64,000 nt of DNA from Microbacterium sp. RU1D (GTDB taxonomy: Bacteria > Actinomycetota > Actinomycetes > Actinomycetales > Microbacteriaceae). Positions 42,287-49,347 of the stretch are shown piece by piece (the stretch's first letter is position 1; the number at the start of each line of letters is the position of its first letter). The position numbers and the translations under genes were made by a program. The stretch lies in the NCBI RefSeq assembly GCF_900156435.1, contig NZ_FTPQ01000001.1:930001-994000 (forward strand), read 5' to 3'. Under the pieces are notes generated by a model. That model saw only the letters and a program-made list of their open reading frames with translations, had not been told where the DNA came from and did not search any database.

Positions 42287-43387
42287 TCAGCCGGCGACAG
42301 GACGCGTGAGCACTGCCACGTCACCGAGGCGCACGCGCACGCGCGCTCCGACCGCGAGTCCGAGGTCGGCGTCGTGCTGCACATGCACGCGCGCACCCTC
42401 GGCAGTGGTCAGCAATGAGCGGCGGATGCTGCCGAGGAACGTGGTCTGCTCCACCACGGCATCCGTCCCCTCATCGCCCGCTCCGACGAGACGCACGTTC
42501 TCGGGGCGCACGAACACCTCGCACGGGCCCGCCTCGGTCGCGGCGAGCAGGGGCAGGCGTCGCCCCCACACCTCGACCGCGTCGCCGACGACGAAGCCGG
42601 GGACGAGGCTCGACGACCCGACGAAGGCCGCGACCTCCGCGGTCGCGGGGCGCGTGTAGAGCTCTTCGGGACTGCCGACCTGCAGGATGCGGCCGGCGCC
42701 CATCACTGCGACGCGGTCCGACACGGCCAGGGCCTCCTCCTGGTCGTGCGTGACGAAGACGGTCGTGGTGCCGAGGCGCTGCTGAAGACGGCGGATCTCG
42801 TCGCGCAGTTGCACGCGAACCTGAGCGTCGAGGGCCGACAGCGGTTCATCGAGCAGCAGCACGCGCGGCTCGGTCACCAGGGCCCGCGCCAGCGCCACGC
42901 GCTGCTGCTGACCGCCCGACATCTGGTGCGCGTACCGATCGGCGAGATGTCCGAGTCCCACCAGGTCGAGCGCCTCGCCGGCCCGGCGGCGGGCTTCGGC
43001 CGTGCCCATGCCCCGGCGCCGGAGGCCGAAGGCGGTGTTCTCGAGCGCGCGCAGGTGGGGGAACAACGAGTAGGACTGGAACACCATGCCGATGTCGCGC
43101 TTGTTCGTCGGCACACCCGAGACGTCGCGGCCGGCGATGCGCACCTCACCCCCGCTCGCCTGTTCGAGCCCGGCGAGCACGCGCAGGGCCGTCGTCTTCC
43201 CGCAGCCTGAGGGCCCGAGCAGCGACACGAACTCTCCGGGCGCGACGTCGAGGTCGACGCCGTGCAGCACGCGCGTGGAGCCGTACTCCTTCACGACACC
43301 GCGCAGTTCGACGCCCGCACTCGCGCCCGGGATCGAGGCCGTCGCGGCGCCGTCGGAGAGAGCGCGGGCGGGGGTGTCGGTGGTCAT
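42287..43387 (-). CDS. ABC importer ATP-binding protein (PotA/FbpC/PhnT type)
   Basis: The 366-residue ATPase has Walker A GPSGCGKTT, Q-loop MVFQSYSLFPH, signature MSGGQQQRVALARAL, Walker B VLLLDEPLSALD and H-loop VTHDQEEAL. A C-terminal TOBE-like domain (FVRPENVRL) follows, typical of MOI-type importers for polyamines, iron(III), phosphonate or thiamine. Its ATG overlaps the stop of the upstream permease as ATGA, so it is translated in a coupled four-gene unit. Confidence 0.93.
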   Translation of the reverse strand: MTTDTPARALSDGAATASIPGASAGVELRGVVKEYGSTRVLHGVDLDVAPGEFVSLLGPSGCGKTTALRVLAGLEQASGGEVRIAGRDVSGVPTNKRDIGMVFQSYSLFPHLRALENTAFGLRRRGMGTAEARRRAGEALDLVGLGHLADRYAHQMSGGQQQRVALARALVTEPRVLLLDEPLSALDAQVRVQLRDEIRRLQQRLGTTTVFVTHDQEEALAVSDRVAVMGAGRILQVGSPEELYTRPATAEVAAFVGSSSLVPGFVVGDAVEVWGRRLPLLAATEAGPCEVFVRPENVRLVGAGDEGTDAVVEQTTFLGSIRRSLLTTAEGARVHVQHDADLGLAVGARVRVRLGDVAVLTRPVAG

Positions 43388-44202
43388 GAGGTCTTCTTTC
43401 CCGACCCGGCGCCGATGCGTCCGACGCGGCCGATGATGAGTAGCAGCACGAACGCGAACGCCAATGCGAGCAGGGTGAAGATCGCGGCGACGTAGCCGTC
43501 CTGCTTGTTCACCACGACGAGGGCGGTCTGCAGGGTCTGACGGTTCAGCAGCGAGGCGATGGTGAATTCGCCGAGCACCACGGCGACGGAGATGAGAGCC
43601 GCAGACAGCAGCCCCTGCCGCAGGTTGGGCACGATGACGCGCAGCAGCACGGATCCCCAGCCCGCGCCCAGCGTGCGGGCGGCTTCGGAAAGAGTCGCGA
43701 GGTCGATTGCGTCGATCGAGGCCTGGATCGATCTGTAGGCGAAGGGCAGCACGAGGATGCCGTAGGCGAACGCGAGCGTCCACGCTCCGGTGCCGAGCGT
43801 GCGTCCGATCTGCAGGTAGATCGGCGTGAGTCCCACGACCAGCACGATCGCGGGGACCGAGATGGGCAGCAGTGCGACGAACTCGAAAACCCGTCGGAGA
43901 CGCGGGAAGGCCAGCGCGACGAGCACGAGGGTCGGGGTGAAGAGACCGAGCACGAGCGCGACCGTGACGGCGGCGAGAATCAGTGAGTTGCCCAGTCCCG
44001 TCCAGATCGGGCGGTACTTCGCGGCGCTGGCCGGGTCGAAGACGCCCGCCCAGCGATCGAACGACAGTCCTGAACCGCCGGGCAGGGGCGTGAGCGTGAA
44101 GAACGCGGTCGCGGCGAAGGGCACGACGAAGGCGAGGCCGACGACGACCGCGATGATCCAGCGGACTGGGCGCGGGGGAGCGAGCGGATTCACGACTGCC
44201 AT
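43384..44202 (-). CDS. ABC importer permease, second subunit
   Basis: A 272-residue inner-membrane permease with six hydrophobic segments and an EAA-type loop LSEAARTLGAGWGSVLLRVIVPNL, typical of the PotC/FbpB half-subunits. It overlaps the first permease gene by 13 nt and the ATPase gene by 4 nt. It forms the channel with the preceding permease and takes cargo from the binding protein. Confidence 0.9.
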   Translation of the reverse strand: MAVVNPLAPPRPVRWIIAVVVGLAFVVPFAATAFFTLTPLPGGSGLSFDRWAGVFDPASAAKYRPIWTGLGNSLILAAVTVALVLGLFTPTLVLVALAFPRLRRVFEFVALLPISVPAIVLVVGLTPIYLQIGRTLGTGAWTLAFAYGILVLPFAYRSIQASIDAIDLATLSEAARTLGAGWGSVLLRVIVPNLRQGLLSAALISVAVVLGEFTIASLLNRQTLQTALVVVNKQDGYVAAIFTLLALAFAFVLLLIIGRVGRIGAGSGKKTS

Positions 44203-45107
44203 CTCGCGGCGCGTCGCTGGATGAGCGCGTAGACCACCATGACGCCGGCGACCACGACGATCATGCCGAGGGCGAGCGCGCCTGCGAGGTTCTCCCGTCC
44301 GAGCACGGTCTCGCTGGTCAGTGCCGATCGGATCTGCAGGGGAACGATCTGCGACCCCTGACTCGCGAGCGCTGCGGCGGTGGCGTACGACGAGAACGCG
44401 TTCGCGAACAGCAACAGAAGGCTCGCGAGGAATGACGGCGCGAGCACCGGGATGCCGACGTGGCGCCAGAACCCGCCACGCGTGCCGCCCAGCGTCAGGT
44501 GCGCCTCGACCCACTGTGGTTTGAGGGCGGCGAGCGCCGGCATGAACGTCAGCACCATGAGCGGGATCTGGAACACGAGGTAGGCCACGACGACCCCGGG
44601 GAGGTCGTAGAGCCACACGCCGTTCTCGTACAGCGAGATGCCGGTGAGCTGACGCAGCATCACCGTTACCACGCCCTGCGCACCGATCGCCGCGATGAGC
44701 ACGAACGCGAGCATCACTCCGCCGAACTGGGCGAGGACTCCGGATGCCGCGTCCACGGCGGTTCGCACGGCACCGGTCTCGGCGAGGCCGAGCATGGCCC
44801 AGCACACGAGGGCTCCCGCGACGGAGCCGATGACCGCGGTCACGAGCGACACCCACGCGGAATTGGCGAACGTCGACAACACGAGCGGATCGCCGAGCGC
44901 GGCGACATTGTCGAGGGTGAAGGCGCCGCCGCGTCCGACGAAGCCCGAGCCCACCGCGAGGACGGTCGGCAGGGCGAGGAAGAGCACGACGTACGCGGCG
45001 AAGGGGACGAGTCCGAGCCACGCCCAGCTGCGACGCGCCGCGCCCCGCGGCGCCGGAGCGGGCTGCTCCGACGCCGCGGGGACGACGACCTGGTCGAGAA
45101 CGGTCAC
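44190..45107 (-). CDS. ABC importer permease, first subunit
   Basis: The 305-residue permease starts at GTG within a GTGA overlap with the binding-protein stop. It has six predicted membrane segments and a modified EAA loop (WVEAHLTLGGTRGGFWRHVGIPV). The N-terminus is a cytosolic Pro/Ala-rich tail. It resembles PotB/PhnU-like subunits. Overlaps on both sides show a tightly coupled operon. Confidence 0.9.
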   Translation of the reverse strand: MTVLDQVVVPAASEQPAPAPRGAARRSWAWLGLVPFAAYVVLFLALPTVLAVGSGFVGRGGAFTLDNVAALGDPLVLSTFANSAWVSLVTAVIGSVAGALVCWAMLGLAETGAVRTAVDAASGVLAQFGGVMLAFVLIAAIGAQGVVTVMLRQLTGISLYENGVWLYDLPGVVVAYLVFQIPLMVLTFMPALAALKPQWVEAHLTLGGTRGGFWRHVGIPVLAPSFLASLLLLFANAFSSYATAAALASQGSQIVPLQIRSALTSETVLGRENLAGALALGMIVVVAGVMVVYALIQRRAARWQS

Positions 45108-46243
45108 TTGACCGCCGTCGCCCACTTCTGTCCGAGGGTGTCGCCGGCCGTCGTCGACTGGGCCTCGGTCGGCACGACGGTCTCGCTCGGCGCCGTCGGC
45201 AGCGCTGCGGCGAGCGTCTCGTCGATCGTGCCGGCCGTGGTCATGGCCTCCATGCGCGCGGGACGGGCTCCGCCCTTGAGCCAGAGGTTCTGCACCTCGT
45301 CGCTGTAGAGGAACTCCTGCCACAGGCGGGCGGCGGCGGGGTGCGGGGCGTCCTTGTTGATCGCCTGGTTGTAGTAGCCGGCGTATCCCGTGCCCGGAAT
45401 CACCACGGTCTTCCACGTCCGCAGAGCCGTGGCCTGCGCGGCGTTGAGGTAGTCCCAGTCGAAGACCACGGGGGTCTCGCCGCTCGCGATCGTGGCGTCG
45501 GTGGGGTCGACCTTGAGGAAGTTGCCGGCCGCGTTCAGCTCGCCGAAGAATTCGACGCCCGGCGTGAAGTCGTCGAGCGTGCCGTCGTTCTGCACGGTCG
45601 CGAGGCCCACCGCGGCGAAAGCGGACCCCGCCTGGGTCGGGTCGCCGTTGATGGCGACAGCGCCCTTGTAGGCCGGCTTGAGCAGGTCGCTGAGCTGGGT
45701 CGGCGCCGGGAAGCGCGCGGAGTCGTAGCCGATCGACATGTACCCGCCGTAGTCGCCGACGAACAGACCCGACGACTCCTTCAGAGCGTCGGGGATGTCG
45801 TCGAAGGTCTGCACCTGGTAGGCGGCGAACTTGTCGGTGTTCTGCAGAGCCACGGCCAGGCCGAGGTCGAACACATCGGGGGCGGTGTCGAGGCCCTCGT
45901 TGGCGGTTGCGGCCTGGATCTCCTCGGCGCTGGAGACGTCGGGCGACTGCTCGTTGATCGTGATCTCGGGGTAGCGCTGAGCGAACAGGTCGAGGATCTC
46001 GCCGTAGTTGGCCCACGTTCGCGGCAGCGCGATCACGTTGAGCTGGCCCTCGGCCTTGGCCGCGGTCTCGAGGTCGGCGAGAGTGCCGAAGGCGGCGACG
46101 CTGGTCGCGGTCTTGGCGTCGACGCCGCCGTCGGCGGAGGAGTCGGCGCTGCCGCCTGCGCAGCCGGCGAGCGCGATCGTCGCAGCCGTGACGAGGGCGA
46201 GTCCGGCGATGGTGCGGCCGGCGGGGAAGCTCGGGAATGACAT
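45104..46243 (-). CDS. ABC importer substrate-binding lipoprotein (Fe3+/polyamine/phosphonate class)
   Basis: The 379-residue lipoprotein has a lipobox ALAGC with Cys28. The mature region (GQLNVIALPRTWANYGEILDLFAQRYPEITI) matches family-1/8 binding proteins such as AfuA, PotD-like and PhnS. Tyr residues near GYAGYYNQ could contact a metal or aromatic ligand, as in iron-binding relatives, but the ligand cannot be settled by eye. The ATG follows GAGGAAA. A TAGTTT box 58 nt upstream of the start gives it a short leader, unlike most neighbours. Confidence 0.88.
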   Translation of the reverse strand: MSFPSFPAGRTIAGLALVTAATIALAGCAGGSADSSADGGVDAKTATSVAAFGTLADLETAAKAEGQLNVIALPRTWANYGEILDLFAQRYPEITINEQSPDVSSAEEIQAATANEGLDTAPDVFDLGLAVALQNTDKFAAYQVQTFDDIPDALKESSGLFVGDYGGYMSIGYDSARFPAPTQLSDLLKPAYKGAVAINGDPTQAGSAFAAVGLATVQNDGTLDDFTPGVEFFGELNAAGNFLKVDPTDATIASGETPVVFDWDYLNAAQATALRTWKTVVIPGTGYAGYYNQAINKDAPHPAAARLWQEFLYSDEVQNLWLKGGARPARMEAMTTAGTIDETLAAALPTAPSETVVPTEAQSTTAGDTLGQKWATAVK

Positions 46244-46301
46244 GGTTTCCTCTCGGGTCTCTCGGGAGGCGCGGCCGGAACGGCCGACATGAGACGGAGG
46301 C

Positions 46302-46307
46302 AAACTA
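46302..46307 (-). promoter_or_regulatory. -10 box of the ABC importer operon
   Basis: TAGTTT lies in the 210-bp spacer upstream of the binding-protein gene, leaving a leader of about 50 nt with a ribosome site. No -35 consensus is obvious. Confidence 0.4.
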
Positions 46308-46453
46308 CGAGGCCGGCGTGACCGTCGAGGACGCGGCGGGTGAATTCGGGTCGTCCTGCGGGCGAACGAATTGCGGCATGGTGCACTTTTCGCCGTGCGG
46401 ATGGTCCGTGCGCCGAGAAGCGCTTTCCGCTCGGGACGGGACGGGGCGGAGCG

Positions 46454-47176
46454 TCAGCGGGAGGAGCGCGGCGTGCGCCCGCGCACGATGCCGACGAACT
46501 CCTCGACGTCGGGCGTCGTCCGCTCGCGCTGCCAGGCGAGGGCGACGGTGGACACTGGTCCGTCTCGGAGCACGCGGTAGTCCACGTCGCGCCGCTGGTA
46601 CGCCCGGGCCAGCGACATCGGTACCACGACGATCCCGACACCCGCGGCGACGGTCTCGATCGCCCCGGCGGTGTCGGCCGGTGGCGCGAAGCGGGGCGAC
46701 ACGGCATCCGGGATCTCGAGATGCAGCACGTCGTCGGCCGGAATGATCTGGATCTCACCGGCCAGATCGGCGAGATCGATCTCTTCGGCGGCTGTCAGGT
46801 GCGAATTCGTCGACATGACGACCACCGGCCGCTCCTCGTACAGCGCGATGACGTGCAAATCGTCGGATGCCGTCAGCGGCAGACGCACCAGCGCCACATC
46901 GACCTCGTCGAGGGCCGCCACCTGTGTGTCGACCGCGATCTCGCGCAGTTGGAGCGTGACCCGGGGCATCCGCTCGTGCCACAAACCGATCCACTTTCCG
47001 GGGGTGGCACCCGGGACCGCGCCGAGCACAAAAGTGCGCGGCTCCTCGCGGGGAGGGCTCGGGGCGGGCTTCGGCTTCGCTCTCGGAGCGGAACCGCGCT
47101 TCGCGGACGCGGCTTTCGAACGGGATGTGCGGCGGGGTGATCCGCCGCGACCGCGTGACCCGTTGTCGTTCGCCAT
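46454..47176 (-). CDS. LysR-type effector-binding domain protein lacking a helix-turn-helix
   Basis: The 240-residue protein begins with a Lys/Arg/Pro/Ser-rich tail of about 47 residues (SRGRGGSPRRTSRSKAAS) in place of the LysR winged helix. From FVLGAVPGATPGKWIGLW onward it is a LysR substrate-binding domain: DVALVRLPL, VVVMSTNSHL, IPADD and AAGVGIVVVPMSLARAY. The tail contains AT-hook-like RGRGG and could bind DNA weakly, or the protein may act as a co-regulator. It is followed by the ABC importer on the same strand and is divergent from DUF1304. ATG is 6 nt from TAGCCT. Confidence 0.82.
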   Translation of the reverse strand: MANDNGSRGRGGSPRRTSRSKAASAKRGSAPRAKPKPAPSPPREEPRTFVLGAVPGATPGKWIGLWHERMPRVTLQLREIAVDTQVAALDEVDVALVRLPLTASDDLHVIALYEERPVVVMSTNSHLTAAEEIDLADLAGEIQIIPADDVLHLEIPDAVSPRFAPPADTAGAIETVAAGVGIVVVPMSLARAYQRRDVDYRVLRDGPVSTVALAWQRERTTPDVEEFVGIVRGRTPRSSR

Positions 47177-47182
47177 GATCCC

Positions 47183-47188
47183 AGGCTA
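47183..47188 (-). promoter_or_regulatory. -10 box of the LysR-like gene
   Basis: TAGCCT lies 6 nt before the ATG and only 10 bp from the opposing -10 box. Confidence 0.5.
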
Positions 47189-47198
47189 TCCGCGACGC

Positions 47199-47204
47199 TA
47201 ACGT
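47199..47204 (+). promoter_or_regulatory. -10 box of the DUF1304 gene
   Basis: TAACGT lies 6 nt before the ATG, back to back with the LysR-like promoter in a 34-bp gap. Confidence 0.5.
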
Positions 47205-47210
47205 GGGGGC

Positions 47211-47600
47211 ATGATCGGCATCCTCGCACTCGTCTTCGCGGGGCTCGCCGCCCTGCTGCACGTCTACATCTTCGTGCTCGAGAGCGTGCGCTGGACGCGA
47301 CCGAAGACGTGGAAGACCTTCGGCATCGCCGATCAACGCGCCGCCGACATCACCAAGCCGATGGCGTACAACCAGGGTTTCTACAACCTCTTCCTCGCGG
47401 TCGGAGCAGCGATCGGCGTGGTGCTGTGGATCGTGAACGGCACCGGCGACGTCGTCGGGCGGACGCTGCTGATCTTCTCGCTCGGCTCGATGCTCGCGGC
47501 CGCGCTCGTGCTCGTCACCTCGGGCCGGAAGTACCTCCGCCCCGCCACGATCCAGGGGACGCTTCCGCTTCTCGGCCTCGTGCTGACGATCCTCGCCTGA
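47211..47600 (+). CDS. DUF1304 small membrane protein
   Basis: A 129-residue protein with four hydrophobic helices. The DUF1304 signature is visible: HVYIFVLESVRW at the end of helix 1, then FGI, and MAYNQGFYNLFLAVGA at helix 2. Function is unknown; these proteins are often near transport or stress genes. It is a single leaderless unit. The unusually short gap to the LysR-like gene suggests mutual promoter interference. Confidence 0.85.
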   Translation: MIGILALVFAGLAALLHVYIFVLESVRWTRPKTWKTFGIADQRAADITKPMAYNQGFYNLFLAVGAAIGVVLWIVNGTGDVVGRTLLIFSLGSMLAAALVLVTSGRKYLRPATIQGTLPLLGLVLTILA

Positions 47601-47617
47601 GCGACCCGGGAGCGCGC

Positions 47618-47744
47618 ACGCCGCGGCTGGCGTCGTGGTGTTTCGCACCCGGGGAGATGCCGGGGCGTTCCGAGGCGAGGGTGGCGCCGGGGGTTCCGTG
47701 ACGCGGGTGACGCCGGTGCGTTCCGCGTCGCGGGACCCGTCCCG
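47618..47744. repeat. degenerate 26-27-bp tandem repeat
   Basis: At least four units can be aligned on TTTCG/TTCCG boxes at 47641, 47668, 47694 and 47721, giving a 27/26/27-bp period. Units share a CCGGGG...TTCCG...GCGGGTG skeleton. The rest of this 288-bp gap has no gene. Confidence 0.65.
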
Positions 47745-47833
47745 AGGACGATGCTCCCGCATCGCGCGCCACGCCTGGCGTCGCAGCGACCCGCGCTACG
47801 CGGGTGCTCCGGCATCCCGTCCGGGATGACGAA

Positions 47834-47864
47834 GACCCGCACGCTCCGGGGAGTCGTGCGGGTC
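47834..47864. terminator. bidirectional terminator hairpin
   Basis: GACCCGCAC pairs perfectly with GTGCGGGTC across a 13-nt loop, between the convergent DUF1304 and hexapeptide-repeat genes. Confidence 0.55.
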
Positions 47865-47888
47865 GATGGATGCCCGTGCGGGCGGGGG

Positions 47889-48296
47889 TCAGGCCGCGAG
47901 GCGCAGGCCGCGACGGTCGGTCGCGACGGCCTCGCCGTCGTTGATGATCTCGTCGTCGCCGATGAGCGAGCCCACCGCGATGCGCGCGTTGTGGCCGACC
48001 TGGGTGCGGACGCCGATGTGAGCGCCGGCGCCGATGACCGCGCCCGCGCAGATGTGCGCGTGCGGCTCGATACGGGCCTCCGGACCGATGACGGCGTCGG
48101 ACTCGATCCATGCGCCGCGACCGACTCGAACACCGGCCGCGATCTGAACGCCGGGTTCGACGTAAGCGCCGTTCTCCACGAGCGCCGACGGGTGGACCTT
48201 CGCGCCGTGCGCGACGAGGCCCCGACCATTGACGTGCTTGCGGTAACGCAGCGTCTCGCCGTGGTCGTTCTCGATGTCGATGTAGTTCTTTCCCAC
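47889..48296 (-). CDS. hexapeptide-repeat (left-handed beta-helix) protein
   Basis: A 135-residue protein starting at GTG 5 nt after GGAGG. After a short N-terminus (YIDIENDHGETLRYRKH) come about ten hexapeptide turns of the [LIV]GxxxX type, e.g. VHPSALVENGAYVEPGV and AVIGPEARIEPHAHI. This is the fold of LpxA/acetyltransferase-like trimers, but it lacks a clear catalytic histidine loop and any acyl-carrier domain, so it may be a carbonic-anhydrase-like or structural member. Function uncertain. Confidence 0.78.
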   Translation of the reverse strand: MGKNYIDIENDHGETLRYRKHVNGRGLVAHGAKVHPSALVENGAYVEPGVQIAAGVRVGRGAWIESDAVIGPEARIEPHAHICAGAVIGAGAHIGVRTQVGHNARIAVGSLIGDDEIINDGEAVATDRRGLRLAA

Positions 48297-48570
48297 GATC
48301 CCCTCCGGTCGGCCTTCGGGTGTGCCGACATTTCTGATAACGGGCGGGGAATGCTCTTCATTCCCTCGAATGGTTCTTCGTCGCCCCTCCCGCTTTCGGT
48401 TTCCTCGATGTCGAGAGATCGTCGGCGGCGCCTTCCCCCCGCGTTGTGTTGTCCCCTTGTTCTCGCATGTCCGTCCGACAGTCGCGGGCGGGTTGACAGC
48501 GAAGCGCCGGACGGTTGGTTTCCGTGTCGGGATGCCGCGCCGCGGGCGTGCCGGTGCGAGGCTCCTGCGC
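48297..48570. other. intergenic region upstream of the hexapeptide-repeat gene
   Basis: The 274-bp spacer contains the GGAGG ribosome site and an AT-richer patch around 48331-48375 that probably holds the minus-strand promoter. I cannot place the -10 with confidence and see no gene. Confidence 0.4.
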
Positions 48571-49347
48571 TCAGCCGGGTTGGCAGGTCGGGCACCAGAA
48601 CACGTTGCGCTCGCTCGTGTCCGATGCGCCCAGGGTGGTGGCGCGGATCGGGGTGCCGCACCGACGGCACGGCGCGCCCTCTCGCCCGTAGACCCAGAAC
48701 CGACGGCCGGGGCGATTGTCGCCCGTGAATGTGCGCTCCGGGCGGGGGAGGTTCGCGCGGATCATGCGCTCGCCGAGGGCGATCGTCGCGCGGGCGTCGA
48801 TCTCGGTCGCGGGTGTCGTCGGGGCGATGCCTCGCACGAAGAGCAGTTCATTGGCGTAGACGTTGCCGAACCCCGCGACGTTTCGCTGATCGAGCAGGGC
48901 CACGTGGGCCGCCCTGTCGTCGAGCGAGACGCGCCGGACCGCTTCGGCTTCGTCCCAGTCGTCGGCGAGCAGATCGGGACCGAGGTGGCCGATCACCGTG
49001 TGCTCATCGGTGGTGCGCAGCACCTCGACCATGGCGAGGTCGAAGCCGACGGCATCCATGCCCTCGACCCCGACGATGGCTCGGGCCTTGAACGCGGGGC
49101 GTCGCCACCGCTGTCCGGGGCGGTAGAGGTCCCAGCGGCCCTCCATCTTGAGGTGCGAGTGCAGGGTGTAGCCGCCCATGCGGTGCAGCAGGTGCTTGCC
49201 GCGGGCGGCGACCTCGTGCACGGTCTCGCCGCGGAGGTCGGCGGTGGCGCTGCCGGGCACGCGGATGTCGAACCGCGTGACGACCCTGCCCGCCAGCGCG
49301 GCGTTCATCTTCGCGGCGGCGCGGTAGACGGTGTCGCCCTCAGGCAC
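48571..49347 (-). CDS. Fpg/Nei-family DNA glycosylase (Nei-like)
   Basis: The 258-residue base-excision enzyme begins MPEGDT: after removal of Met, Pro (residue 2) is the Schiff-base nucleophile and Glu3 is catalytic. An ARGKHLL motif supplies the conserved lysine, and NVAGFGNVYANELLF is the helix-two-turn-helix. A zinc finger of the CxxC...CxxC type (CRRCG and CPTC) closes the protein. MPEGDT rather than MPELPE favours Nei (oxidised pyrimidines) over MutM. Its GTG start overlaps the lhr stop by 8 nt, so it is co-translated with the helicase. Confidence 0.92.
   Translation of the reverse strand: MPEGDTVYRAAAKMNAALAGRVVTRFDIRVPGSATADLRGETVHEVAARGKHLLHRMGGYTLHSHLKMEGRWDLYRPGQRWRRPAFKARAIVGVEGMDAVGFDLAMVEVLRTTDEHTVIGHLGPDLLADDWDEAEAVRRVSLDDRAAHVALLDQRNVAGFGNVYANELLFVRGIAPTTPATEIDARATIALGERMIRANLPRPERTFTGDNRPGRRFWVYGREGAPCRRCGTPIRATTLGASDTSERNVFWCPTCQPG

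Noticed and set aside
46244..46453. Small gene in the spacer upstream of the ABC binding-protein gene
   Set aside because: No frame has a plausible start, ribosome site and codon bias; the stretch is better explained as a promoter and leader.
47618..47744. Possible CRISPR array
   Set aside because: The units are contiguous and degenerate with no unique spacers between conserved repeats, and no cas genes are present.
48493..48521. TTGACA on the plus strand as a promoter
   Set aside because: There is no TANNNT-like box at 16-18 bp and no plus-strand gene downstream; the region lies at the 3' end of the minus-strand nei gene.
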